Assembly: GCA_003132025.1 (NCBI GenBank)
Contig: PKWJ01000009.1
Span: forward strand, 76,844-131,497
DNA: 54,654 bases
Direction: 5' to 3'
Source of the DNA: Gammaproteobacteria bacterium
GTDB lineage: Bacteria > Pseudomonadota > Gammaproteobacteria > Steroidobacterales > Steroidobacteraceae
Shown here: in pieces, positions 46,913 to 54,654 of the stretch
Layout: each line of letters opens with the position of its first letter
Numbering within the stretch: position 1 is the stretch's first letter
The notes under the pieces: generated by a model
Database searches by the model: none
Seen by the model: only the letters and a program-made list of their open reading frames with translations
What the model was told of the DNA's origin: nothing
Position numbers and translations under genes: made by a program

Positions 46913-48386
46913 TCAATCCTCATCATCCGCGCCGTTGGCGGAGCCGCCCTCAAAGACCGATCTCTTGCCGTAGTACCCGGCCCTCGGCTTCGGCGTGTAG
47001 TCCTCGCTGATCTTCCAGGCATCCGGCCAGTCGCCACCCAAGAGGCGACCAAACGCCTTCTTCATCCGGTCCAGATCGTTCTGGAATTGATAGCTCGAAC
47101 CCTCCTCGAACTCCCCCGTGCGGTCGGACCTGTTCAGGGGATCTAACTGATCGATATACCGCTCCGCCCAATCGAGATAGTTGATCGTCTTGCCTCGAAA
47201 GGTCGCCGTCAGTGCTCGTGTGCCAAGCACCTGGCGTGCGGCACGAACGTACGTACGTACGAAGGTATAGCGCCCGATGCCATGCCCCTGCATCGCGCTC
47301 AAGTTGCGCAATGAGTCCCTGGTTGGCCTCCCGATTGGCTTCCCGTTCCTTGCGCCGGCGCTCTTGTTCCTCGCGCTCACGCGTCTCCCGTTCATCCTTC
47401 TCCCGTCGCTCTCTGATTGAGAGCGCGAGTTCGTAGAACCCTAATAGAACTTCAGGAATCTGATCCTCAACTCGCCTGCCCTTACGGTCGTACCAGCTGC
47501 GCCGGTCGGGCCCACCCCAGGCTCGATACGTATCGAGCCGCACTACGCGCAGTGCGCCGGTCGGCACCGACACCTTACGCGGTGCGTGATAGCCGTACTC
47601 GCGCTTCTCGCGCACGAGCTGTGCAGCTGTTGGCTCGACCACTTCGTCCCGAAGTCGCTCTTCGATGCGCAGCGCTACCTGTTCACTCTCGACCAGAAGT
47701 CTCCCCTTATACGGCTCCGGAGCTTCCTTTGAATCTTCTGGCGATGCGGGCACCTCCGCGTCGGCCATGGGTTTGCCTTGCTTCTTACGGAGTTCCAGAG
47801 GGTCATCGAACACCCAGCCTAAGGCGGCGGCTGCCCGTAATAGCTTATCGGCCAGGAGCAGTGCTCGCTCGAGAACTTCCTGCGACACGTCGAGATCAAT
47901 GATCGCACCGGAACGCTCGCCCCGCTCGAAGACGAGCTCGGATCGCTGCGAGTATTTGGCGCGCACCGCCGTGCGCTTCACAGCCGGAAGTGCGTCGATG
48001 ACCGCGGCTGTTGCCGTGACGGTCAATGTCGCGATGCGTGCCGGAACAGATTCGGCAGCCGCAGACTTGAGCGTCTCCTGCGCCTCTTCGGAGGACAGGA
48101 TCGTTGCGCTGTAAGCTCCAACGGATGGCGCAACGGTCAGGGCGTCGTCGTCATGCCACTGCGGCTCGCGCTTTGGCAACTTGGGGCGATACGGCGTTTG
48201 TCCTGCGTCTATCCGGGCCCAGTAGCCGCGGCCTGGAAGCGGAATACCCAGACGCCTGCATCGCTTGGCTAGCGCCACATCCGAGATTCCGAAATCTTTG
48301 GCGAGCTGAGCGAGGGGCTTCGACCAGGCGAGCTCGTAGAGATCCTCACGTGAAAGTTTCAGAGGCTTCTCATCGTCATCTGTCAT
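46913..48386 (-). pseudogene. HTH-containing island protein, frameshifted at an ACGT repeat
   Basis: The gene starts MTDDDEKPLKLSREDLYELA at 48386 with an HTH-like region (KDFGISDVALAKRCRRLGIP, then LPGRGYWA), a pattern common to island-borne proteins of unknown role. The frame continues through a Glu/Arg-rich coiled region to RALYLRTYVR, where a 15-base ACGT repeat occurs. After it the current frame turns into nonsense-like sequence, while a second frame continues with AARQVLGTRALTATFRGKTI and NYLDWAERYIDQLDPLNRS and stops at 46913. Removing one ACGT unit joins the two into a 489-residue protein. Either a recent frameshift, a phase-off state, or a sequence error. Confidence 0.7.
47247..47261. 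repeat. ACGT tetranucleotide repeat (3.75 units) at a frameshift
   Basis: ACGTACGTACGTACG occupies the exact place where two reading frames of the island gene have to be joined. Each unit changes the frame by one base. Present unit number is off-frame; one fewer would be in frame. Confidence 0.85.
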
Positions 48387-48982
48387 CTGGGTACGAAGTC
48401 TTCTCAAGGTTTGGGGTACTTGATCCGCGCACCGATATCCGCCGCAGGGGAAATTGGATATCGCCGCTGTGGGTATCTTTTTTTGGCGCATGCGTGCCGG
48501 GAAGCGCTGTTTGGGTGGAAATACAACCGTTACCTAAAAGTCTTCGCGCTGTGATTGTGGTAGGCGTAGGACACCCCTGCTTGCCCGAGCGCGCCACGAT
48601 ACGAGCCGGCGTCAATGGTCGGCCGTGTAGCCTCCGCGCTCTCGCCATAAACAGGCTGAATTGTCGCCGGCGCGCGGGTGGACGAAAATTCTTGTAGCCG
48701 AGTGATCTCTTGACCGCGCCGCGCAACGTCGCGAGCAGTGCCACGCCAGGACTATTAGGCTTCGACAGGGCTGGGGCGTCGCGGAAGTACTCGTCGTCGA
48801 TGCTGAATTTGCGATTGCAGACCCGGCGATGAATCGGTGATTGGGAGAGGGGTAGAATTTCCCCGCCATTTTTTTTTGCTCTCGCTCAGATTACGTGACT
48901 GTCCACTATCCAGGCACGCAAACGCCAAACCAGTGCAAAGACTAGCGTGCGAAGTCCGGCTTTTGAGACTATCGTTGCGCGC
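48387..48982. other. Gene-poor spacer in the island
   Basis: About 600 bases with no convincing gene. Short frames on both strands have Arg/Ser/Pro-rich, shadow-like products and no ribosome sites. A run of nine or more T at about 48870-48879 is the only notable feature; GC content looks lower than in the left part of the window. It should hold the promoters of the divergent genes on each side. Confidence 0.5.
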
Positions 48983-49606
48983 ATGATCGGTTGGTTCAGG
49001 CGGATATGGCATGACCCGGTATGGTCGAAGGTGATCTCCGGGGTAATCCTGTACGCACTTTCTTTGATCCTGGCGCCGGTCCGGCATTTCACGACACGGC
49101 TGGCAGTAGCCGTGTGGACATGGCTCACGGAGCCGACCCACGTGCAGACCACGCCGCTTCAACTCACGGGGCTGCTGCTCGCCGCTGCTGCAGTCATTGG
49201 GGCTGCTTACCTGGTTCGGCGAGCACTTAGACAATTTCGCAAACGTCGGCGTATGCAGATTGACGACCAAATCGCTTCGCTTGCCGCCGCACGCTCTGGG
49301 CTGCCACGTAATGCACCGATTTCCGCCCCCGCCTTATTGGACGTAGCGCCTCAAATGGAGACGCCCCCGACGTTACCATTCGCGCTCACCCATGCGCATC
49401 GGAACTTGCTGAGCCTAGCGCGGGCGCGCCACCCATTCACAGCCGTAAAACTGCCCGAATTGGCGGCAGCTACAGGCGGACACGATCTTCCGCTTTTGCG
49501 CACCGCGGCTTACGACTTGCAGTCAGTCGGCTTTGCCAAGTACGCAAATGACGAAGTCAAACTCACGAATGCTGGCTACGTTTTCACCACGGAGCGCGGC
49601 CTGTGA
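48983..49606 (+). CDS. Two-helix membrane protein with soluble C-terminal domain, unknown
   Basis: 207 residues from the ATG at 48983; a GTG at 48947 would add 12. A short basic, Trp-rich start (MIGWFRRIWHDPVWSK) leads to a hydrophobic segment ISGVILYALSLILAPV, a loop, a second segment LTGLLLAAAAVIGAAYLV and a basic cytoplasmic stretch RRALRQFRKRRRMQ. The C-terminal 90 residues end with LRTAAYDLQSVGFAKYANDE and LTNAGYVFTTERG, which looks like a winged-helix. No family recognised. Confidence 0.6.
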   Translation: MIGWFRRIWHDPVWSKVISGVILYALSLILAPVRHFTTRLAVAVWTWLTEPTHVQTTPLQLTGLLLAAAAVIGAAYLVRRALRQFRKRRRMQIDDQIASLAAARSGLPRNAPISAPALLDVAPQMETPPTLPFALTHAHRNLLSLARARHPFTAVKLPELAAATGGHDLPLLRTAAYDLQSVGFAKYANDEVKLTNAGYVFTTERGL

Positions 49607-49728
49607 GAGCAGTTCTCCCGGCGAGTGCCGGTCACTCATTCGTCGTCGCCTATTGAGCGCGTCCTGCGTCGCTCGGTTAGCAGCAAACACCATTGCAAGC
49701 TCTTCCTGCTATGCAGGCGTTAGCGGGC

Positions 49729-50400
49729 TCATACGCTTTCGGGCACAAGCCTACGTCCCAAGAAACTTATCGAGTTCTCGCATCGCCTCATTTGCCAACA
49801 ATAGGCGCTGTCGGGCGTCGTGGAGTGGCTCAGTGGGGTCAAATACCGCCCAATCCAGTCCACTTCATGCGTAAGCTTAGACACAGCGGCGAAACGACAA
49901 AGAATCTCAAAGTTCTCCCGGGTGTTCAGGTTCAAATTGACGTACCAACCGTTTGTAAGCCGATGATAGTTGCTCGAGTTGTCAGCTAGGGTCGGCGTTC
50001 GGCGGAATAGCTTAGCTGGAGTCCGAGCAAAATAGTTGCGGGCAGCGCCTGCCGCGCCTTTCCTTCGCCCAACCCCCACGTATCCAGTGGTTTCCCAACG
50101 AATATCGGTGAAGAGCTTTGGGTTGACTGTCGCGAAGCGCTCCACCAGCCAAATGTAAGCGGCACGGGCCGTTTCAAATTTCTGTTCCTCTCCTTGAAAG
50201 CGCGCGATCGTTCTACGACTTCCACTGCGATGGGTCTTTGGTTCGTCCCAACCTGGATACCGTGTATCAAGCTCTCGCTTCAAGATCAGCGCGTGCTCTG
50301 CGTACTTGGCACTGGCCTGAGAGTTCTTTAGACGCTGTCGCAGCTGCGGCTCCGAGTCTGCTCGGATGCTTACGCGGAATTGTTCAAGCGAGTTCGGCAT
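49729..50400 (-). CDS. Hypothetical island protein
   Basis: About 223 residues from the ATG at 50400; an overlapping TTG at 50448 that shares bases with the upstream stop is an alternative. The body KYAEHALILKRELDTRYPGW, KFETARAAYIWLVERFATV, AAGAARNYFARTPAKLFRRT and NGWYVNLNLNTRENFEILCR is compositionally normal for a soluble protein with conserved-looking Trp/Tyr/Asn. Similar sentences occur in unknown island proteins, but I cannot name a family. Third gene of the regulator-led operon. Confidence 0.6.
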   Translation of the reverse strand: MPNSLEQFRVSIRADSEPQLRQRLKNSQASAKYAEHALILKRELDTRYPGWDEPKTHRSGSRRTIARFQGEEQKFETARAAYIWLVERFATVNPKLFTDIRWETTGYVGVGRRKGAAGAARNYFARTPAKLFRRTPTLADNSSNYHRLTNGWYVNLNLNTRENFEILCRFAAVSKLTHEVDWIGRYLTPLSHSTTPDSAYCWQMRRCENSISFLGRRLVPESV

Positions 50401-50444
50401 TCTTTGTTTCTGCCAAGCACTTGTGTGTTGCGAATGTCGCCGGC

Positions 50445-51032
50445 TCAACGCTGGTTCTGCTGGACGAGCCAGCGATAGCCGGAAGGAGTTAGGCGGATTG
50501 CAGCGGCAGCAGCTATTCGCCCGTTGTCCGTCAGCACGCGGCCGACGATTAGTCCGGCCTGGTGGCAGCGAGCGATTGCGGCTTCGATATCTTCTTTTCG
50601 GTAGCCGATCAGCTCATGCGGGTGAACCGGGCGGCCGGGCGTAGCGTGTAGACGCGTCAGGATTTCAATCTGCAGCGGATCGGGCTTCGGCGGCGGCGCG
50701 TAAGGCACCGCTTCGCCCGGTCGGGAAGTCGGTCGTATCGTGAGCTCATTCCCCTTCAGGGAGATTTGAATTTTGAGAGTTAGGAAGCCATAGCGCGCTT
50801 CGCCGCGCGATCGGTCGGGATTCGACGTGAATTCATAAATATGATCGAAGCCGAGTATCGTGAAATGCCCAGTTCGCGGGTTGCTTATGCGCGCGCCTTG
50901 GTCGGTCACGGACTCGAGAAGCCAATCATCGTCGATTGGTTCGAGCAGCCGCCCGTTCTGGTCAATCCGATGAGCGACGGGCACAAGCTGCACACGGCCG
51001 CCAATAAATTTCTTGAGACGATCTCGGTTCAT
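50445..51032 (-). CDS. Hypothetical island protein with winged-helix-like C-terminus
   Basis: 195 residues. The N-terminal part (RVQLVPVAHRIDQNGRLLEP, then DDDWLLESVTDQGARISNPR) may be a small beta-barrel, as in SH3-like or DUF-type folds. The C-terminal part (LQIEILTRLHATPGRPVHPH, ELIGYRKEDIEAAIARCHQA, GLIVGRVLTDNGRI and LTPSGYRWL) has the helix-turn-helix and wing layout of a winged helix. It begins 43 bases after the RHH-type gene. No family recognised. Confidence 0.62.
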   Translation of the reverse strand: MNRDRLKKFIGGRVQLVPVAHRIDQNGRLLEPIDDDWLLESVTDQGARISNPRTGHFTILGFDHIYEFTSNPDRSRGEARYGFLTLKIQISLKGNELTIRPTSRPGEAVPYAPPPKPDPLQIEILTRLHATPGRPVHPHELIGYRKEDIEAAIARCHQAGLIVGRVLTDNGRIAAAAAIRLTPSGYRWLVQQNQR

Positions 51033-51075
51033 TAGCAGCTTTCCATCTGGTCATTCTCTTTGGCCTGCACCATCG

Positions 51076-51501
51076 TCAAAAGACTAGCCGGCCTATTTCT
51101 TCGGTCTCTTTGGCCGAGGCTTTCCAACTGTGGTCACAGCTAATGCAGTAAAACTCGACCGCTTTTTTTTGTATCAGCTCCCTAAGCTTTCCCGGGGCGA
51201 AGGCCTGTTGTGGAATTGCCGCGCAGTTGGGGCATTTCAAGAAAAACCGCACCTCTGTGCCGCTGGCCGCAGCGCACTCCTTGCGGTTCTTGTGGAAAAA
51301 AACGGCATACCGATTCGGCGCGATCAGCGTCGGTTTGCCGACTATGAATTCATCACTGATGGGCTCTCGGCAATGCGCGCATTGGAACATCTTGCCGATT
51401 ACTTCAGAGACGCCGGTGCCGTCTCGCGCCGCACGGATTTTGACGGCCTGCGCAATTGGGGCGTCTAGGAACATCGAGACCTTCACTTTTTCGTCGAACA
51501 T
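51076..51501 (-). CDS. Ribbon-helix-helix protein fused to zinc-ribbon domains
   Basis: 141 residues. KVKVSMFLDAPIAQAVKIRA, then ARDGTGVSEVIGKMF, reads as a MetJ/Arc (CopG-type) RHH fold. It is followed by CxxC pairs in FQCAHCREP, LKCPNCAAI and YCISCDHSW, giving up to two zinc ribbons. RHH proteins commonly repress their own operons. It is first of a three-gene minus-strand operon. Upstream repeats and a 10-bp inverted repeat could be its operators. An RHH domain fused to zinc ribbons is uncommon; target unknown. Confidence 0.68.
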   Translation of the reverse strand: MFDEKVKVSMFLDAPIAQAVKIRAARDGTGVSEVIGKMFQCAHCREPISDEFIVGKPTLIAPNRYAVFFHKNRKECAAASGTEVRFFLKCPNCAAIPQQAFAPGKLRELIQKKAVEFYCISCDHSWKASAKETEEIGRLVF

Positions 51502-51524
51502 CGCTCAGGCAATTCCTTACTGGC

Positions 51525-51561
51525 ACTACTGACACTAGTGACAATAGTAACATCACTGACA
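51525..51561. promoter_or_regulatory. Short TGACA-type repeats upstream of the RHH gene
   Basis: The segment contains ACTGACA, the eight-base palindrome CACTAGTG (51533-51540), AGTGACA, AGTAACA and a second ACTGACA within 37 bases. RHH repressors bind such short repeated half-sites. It lies about 25 bases ahead of the RHH gene start, where operator and promoter are expected. Confidence 0.55.
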
Positions 51562-51587
51562 TCCGACTCAAGCGGAGATGACCGATC

Positions 51588-51613
51588 CTATTGATAACCT
51601 ATTTTATCAATAG
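51588..51613. promoter_or_regulatory. Perfect 10-bp inverted repeat between divergent genes
   Basis: CTATTGATAA and TTATCAATAG, separated by CCTATT, form an exact AT-rich dyad. With no adjacent T-run it is more likely an operator than a terminator. It sits between the RHH gene (51501, minus) and the membrane protein gene (51661, plus), so one regulator could control both. Confidence 0.7.
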
Positions 51614-51660
51614 CATAATTCGGGAATCAGACATCGACGCGTGGAATACCGGCAGCCCCG

Positions 51661-52335
51661 ATGAGAAGGCGTTTGGCATCGAATAGCGACCTCATCTTCT
51701 TCGTTGCTCTGGTCGCAGGCGGCCTGTATGTGATCCGTTGGCCGGTCCGGGGCTTTGACGTCGGGGCCTCTGCGGCGCTGGCGGGTGCTCTATTCGGTGG
51801 GGCTGCGCTCCTGTTGGGAAACTGGATCAACCGATACAACGAGTCCAACGCGGCGCAAACTGAGCTCGAGCAGCGCAGAAACAAACTGAAGACCCTTCTC
51901 GCCGCGGAACTAGTTGACGTCGCCGTAGGCCTCATTGCCGCCAAACGGTATGTCGATGCCGCACTCGTGTCGTTAGCTGCGGGAGCTACCATCTCCGGAC
52001 AGGAGGATATGACCTGGTTGATGCCACCTAGGCCATTTGGTGATCATCTCGACTCAACGCTGCTGAATCTTGAGCGACCGGCGATAGATGCGCTCGTGAC
52101 GCTGCGCTCGAACTTAACCCGGACCGCAACAGCCATGGCTGATATCACGCGCAGCGGGGCCAGCTTGGGATGGGTTCGCGCCACGGGCCTTTCTAACGGC
52201 CTGGGGCACAACATGAACGTTCTGGCTGCCGCATTTCAGCATATCGCCCCGAACCGCGAGTTTGCGTTGGAAGACAAGCCGCCGGAGCTCGCGATTTCGA
52301 TCTTGAAGCGTTTGGCTAAGCCACCTGAACAGTAA
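51661..52335 (+). CDS. Two-helix membrane protein, unknown
   Basis: 224 residues. Segments LIFFVALVAGGLYVIRWPV and ASAALAGALFGGAALLLGNW, close together, are followed by a cytoplasmic coiled part (NESNAAQTELEQRRNKLKTL) and a helical C-terminus. The layout (two helices then a long cytoplasmic coil) is common for phage- and island-borne unknowns. Its stop is nine bases before the recombinase start, so both may be co-transcribed. Confidence 0.62.
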   Translation: MRRRLASNSDLIFFVALVAGGLYVIRWPVRGFDVGASAALAGALFGGAALLLGNWINRYNESNAAQTELEQRRNKLKTLLAAELVDVAVGLIAAKRYVDAALVSLAAGATISGQEDMTWLMPPRPFGDHLDSTLLNLERPAIDALVTLRSNLTRTATAMADITRSGASLGWVRATGLSNGLGHNMNVLAAAFQHIAPNREFALEDKPPELAISILKRLAKPPEQ

Positions 52336-52343
52336 CGAACGGC

Positions 52344-53297
52344 ATGAACGATTTACCCCTTATCCGCGGCGATAGAGTGCTGACCACCGCGGCTTTCCAT
52401 GGCCTGGCGGCTGTTCCGCCAGAAATCGAGTGGTTCGCTAATCTGGGCAACCACGCGACGCGTCGGGCGTACCAGAATGCCCTGCAGGACTTCATGCGCT
52501 TTACCGGGATTGCCAAGCCGGAAGAGTTTCGCATCGTCACGCGCGCGCAGATCATCGCCTGGCGTGACGACCTGGTGCGCCGCTTATTGAGCGCGACCAC
52601 GGTTCGGCATCGTCTCTCGGCGCTGGCGTCGCTATTCGAATACCTCTGCGAAAAGAACGCCGTCACGCATAACCCCGTGAAGGGCGTAAAGCGCCCGGTG
52701 CCAGAGAGTTATGAAGGCAAGACCGCCGCCCTCGGCGATCACCAGGCGCGGCGGCTGCTCGATGCTCCCGCCGGTGAAACGCTGAAAGGCAAGCGCGATC
52801 GGGCCATACTGGCCACCCTGCTGTACCACGCGCTGCGGCGCGAAGAGCTGTGTCGGTTGAAGGTGAAGGACTTCCGGCACGAGCGGCGCGGGTTCCCTCA
52901 CCTGAAGGTGTCCGGCAAGGGGGGCAAGACCCGTTACCTGCCCCTGCACCCCGCCGTAAACGGGCTGATTACCGATTACCTGGAAGCGGCCGGGCACGGT
53001 GCGGACGACGCCGGCGCCCTCTTCCGACCAGTTCACCGGAATCGCGGCAACGCTGGCGACAAGGCAGTTACGCCGGATGCAATCTATAAGATGGTGCGCA
53101 CTTACTCAGCCGCACTCGGCTTTGAGATCGGCGCGCACGCGCTGCGTGCCACGGCCGCGAGGAATGCGCTCGATCACCAGGCCGATATTGCCAAGGTCCA
53201 GGAGTGGCTGGGGCATGCGAATATCTCGACCACTAGAATTTATGACCACCGCAAGACTAGGCCGGAGGATAGCCCGACATTTAAGGTTGTCTATTAG
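52344..53297 (+). CDS. Tyrosine recombinase / integrase
   Basis: 317 residues. The N-terminal SAM-like core-binding domain (RRAYQNALQDFMRFTGI) is followed by the catalytic domain. Catalytic residues are visible: Arg in YHALRREELCRLK, Lys in VSGKGGKTRYLPLH, His-x-x-Arg in GAHALRATAARNA, and His and nucleophile Tyr in LGHANISTTRIYDHRK. All are intact, so it should be active. It is close to XerC/D in length, not a long phage integrase. It follows a membrane-protein gene and precedes an unknown gene six bases later. Confidence 0.93.
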   Translation: MNDLPLIRGDRVLTTAAFHGLAAVPPEIEWFANLGNHATRRAYQNALQDFMRFTGIAKPEEFRIVTRAQIIAWRDDLVRRLLSATTVRHRLSALASLFEYLCEKNAVTHNPVKGVKRPVPESYEGKTAALGDHQARRLLDAPAGETLKGKRDRAILATLLYHALRREELCRLKVKDFRHERRGFPHLKVSGKGGKTRYLPLHPAVNGLITDYLEAAGHGADDAGALFRPVHRNRGNAGDKAVTPDAIYKMVRTYSAALGFEIGAHALRATAARNALDHQADIAKVQEWLGHANISTTRIYDHRKTRPEDSPTFKVVY

Positions 53298-53317
53298 CGG
53301 GCATGGTGACGGCTTGT

Positions 53318-53992
53318 ATGAAGCACAGTCGTTTCAAATATTTTTCCAGGCACGAGTACGCCGAAGCATTCCTCAATGGCAACATGTTCTGCCAAACGGC
53401 CGCATTTTTCAGGGATTATGAGGATGCGAAAGCACAGCAAATAATCGGTGACGAATATGAAGGCACACGCCTTTATCGACCGGCAACCGGATTGGAGATA
53501 AATAACCTCACGCGCAACACGACCCATATTCTCGATGCAGGTATGGAATGCTCAACCCGGGCGCATGAAATATATATTTTTTGTATGAGTTGTTCGTTGA
53601 CCGAGGTTCTAAGGAGGGACTTTAACGCCGTCTCATGTGTCGAACTTATGGATCCACGCACCTTCATGGGTCGTTGGCGCGATGCCCTTCCCGATGCGGC
53701 CAAAGAAGATGGCAAGCATGTTGCGCGCAAGGTTGCGTATTACAGGCCGGAGGATGTTCCGGGCAACGTGTGGGCGCTGCCTGATCTTATTGTCACGACA
53801 AAGCTAAGGCCATTTCAGTATCAGGATGAATATCGGCTGGCATATACGACAACGAATGCGTTTGCCTTCGAGAACTGCACCTACCAAATAGTCGATCGCA
53901 AAGCACGACCATTGCCAACGCGGGATGAACATCTCCATGAAACACTGGTGTTAGGTGACCTCCGTGACATCTGCCGTATCCATACGTTCTAA
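53318..53992 (+). CDS. Hypothetical protein behind the recombinase
   Basis: 224 residues from the ATG at 53318; an ATG at 53303 adds five. KYFSRHEYAEAFLNGNMFCQ, then TAAFFRDYEDA, with DEYEGTRLYRPATGLEINNL, is a sequence pattern I have seen in unannotated island genes. The middle and end (FQYQDEYRLAYTTTNAFAFE) look like a globular alpha/beta fold. Codon use is more AT-rich than the left part of the window, in line with recent acquisition. No function assigned. Confidence 0.65.
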   Translation: MKHSRFKYFSRHEYAEAFLNGNMFCQTAAFFRDYEDAKAQQIIGDEYEGTRLYRPATGLEINNLTRNTTHILDAGMECSTRAHEIYIFCMSCSLTEVLRRDFNAVSCVELMDPRTFMGRWRDALPDAAKEDGKHVARKVAYYRPEDVPGNVWALPDLIVTTKLRPFQYQDEYRLAYTTTNAFAFENCTYQIVDRKARPLPTRDEHLHETLVLGDLRDICRIHTF

Positions 53993-54085
53993 GAGGTAAT
54001 GCTCTGCGCGTGCAGGGCCCGGGAAATGATCGCTTCGACCCGGCATGGGGGTCTGTCCCACTTTGTCGTCATTGAGACGAGCTCG

Positions 54086-54654
54086 TCACCGACCGCCACC
54101 TCCGTAGGTTGCGACAAGAGCATCGTGCAAGGCGCACATATTTTTGTATTCGGGACGCGCCACAAATGTGCCGAGTTCGAAGCGGAGGCAGATGTCAATA
54201 TCACTCTGAGATAGGTAGTTCTTGTGAATCAGCACCTCGCGAATCTGATCGGCGGCGTCGGGGTATTCGCGCTCCTCGGGGTCGTGGTTCTGGAGCAGGA
54301 ATTCGCGATAAGCGTGTTCGATGACTGGCATTGCCTGGGTTTGGATTTCGCCCACCACGCGCAGAATCTCGGTGATCTTCGCATCGAGCGCGGCCTGAGT
54401 GCTGAAAAAGATGTTGCCGTTGGAATGCGCGGTGTCGTTGCGGTCGTCCACGAGCTTGATGTAGGTGCCAATCTTGGCATTGTCGCAGGCGATCAACTTG
54501 AGGAACCGCAGGATCGTGCGCTCATTCACGATGCTGAAGGCAAAGGGCGAGGTCGCGGCCAATAGGGCCTTCTCGTCTTTGGCGAAGCCAATTAGGCTGT
54601 TCTGGAAATCCTCCGGCCTGCCCTGCTTGATCCGCCAGATGCTGAAGTAGACGA
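54086..54654 (-). CDS. Hypothetical protein, 5' end outside the window
   Basis: The frame runs off the right edge without a stop or a good start; a TTG at 54562 is an internal codon. The visible ~189 residues begin IWRIKQGRPEDFQNSLIGFA and continue ERTILRFLKLIACDNAKIGT, then KLVDDRNDTAHSNGNIFFST, and end CALHDALVATYGGGGR. Phrases such as RNDTAHSNG recall HEPN/abortive-infection-type proteins (R-N-x-x-x-H-like), but the exact RxxxxH motif (RNDTAH) is only suggestive. Convergent with the gene at 53318. Confidence 0.6.
   Translation of the reverse strand, partial: VYFSIWRIKQGRPEDFQNSLIGFAKDEKALLAATSPFAFSIVNERTILRFLKLIACDNAKIGTYIKLVDDRNDTAHSNGNIFFSTQAALDAKITEILRVVGEIQTQAMPVIEHAYREFLLQNHDPEEREYPDAADQIREVLIHKNYLSQSDIDICLRFELGTFVARPEYKNMCALHDALVATYGGGGR

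Noticed and set aside
48755-49270. 171-residue minus-strand ORF
   Set aside because: Overlaps the two-helix membrane protein on the plus strand and has a shadow-like composition.
53989-54204. 71-residue ORFs on both strands at the right end
   Set aside because: Overlap the better-supported partial gene ending at 54086 and have no recognisable features.

Overview
The window is GC-rich, tightly packed chromosomal DNA. The block thrS-infC-rpmI-rplT-pheS-pheT-ihfA-merR, together with MlaA, UvrB, a TonB receptor and the large number of alcohol/aromatic oxidation genes, points to a free-living Gammaproteobacterium with broad catabolic capacity. A Steroidobacter/Nevskiales-like lineage is plausible, but that is inference only. 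Three tRNA genes (Pro-GGG, Val-GAC, Asn-GTT) are present. I saw no rRNA, CRISPR array or transposase.

Layout. 1-4503: a PQQ-type sugar dehydrogenase (cut by the window edge), the outer-membrane lipid-asymmetry lipoprotein MlaA, a DUF4105 membrane protein, and a formyltransferase with a small partner gene. 4504-7158: an internally deleted response-regulator remnant, translationally coupled to an intact receiver-PAS-GGDEF-EAL protein. 7197-12048: a GMC oxidoreductase and an FMN 2-hydroxyacid dehydrogenase in tandem, a Gfo/Idh/MocA oxidoreductase and a 2-oxoglutarate dioxygenase-like protein. 12152-13639: a pilin-like gene preceded on the minus strand by a well-preserved cyclic-di-GMP-I (GEMM) riboswitch, plus two small genes. 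13844-19230: a five-gene minus-strand operon (EthD, GMC oxidoreductase, SDR, aldehyde dehydrogenase, LigW-like decarboxylase) that reads as an alcohol -> aldehyde -> acid -> decarboxylation route.

19254-26738 is the translation-factor block. Its infC gene has no standard start codon and appears to begin at AUA or AUU, immediately after the thrS stop. 26841-29149 holds a secreted-looking Rossmann protein and a GGDEF/EAL pseudogene carrying internal deletions and an in-frame stop. 29157-41466 is a catabolic cluster: WrbA, an alpha/beta hydrolase and an IclR regulator on the minus strand; then, beyond an operator-rich divergent promoter, a citrate-synthase-fold lyase, a CaiB-type CoA transferase, two MetE-like proteins, a TonB receptor, a VOC protein, an intradiol ring-cleavage dioxygenase and an MHS-family transporter. 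It looks like uptake, ring cleavage, CoA activation and C-C cleavage of an aromatic compound, with no recognisable muconate cycloisomerase or maleylacetate reductase.

41506-46577 is housekeeping (DUF3455 lipoprotein, quinone oxidoreductase, UvrB, aminotransferase). From tRNA-Asn (46672) to the window end the gene content changes to a probable genomic island: unknown proteins, a tyrosine recombinase, a ribbon-helix-helix/zinc-ribbon regulator with palindromic operators, and a gene frameshifted exactly at an ACGT tetranucleotide repeat. The most interesting signals are the riboswitch-pilin unit, the repeat-associated frameshift, the unassigned aromatic pathway, the regulator-led island operon and the two internally deleted signalling genes.
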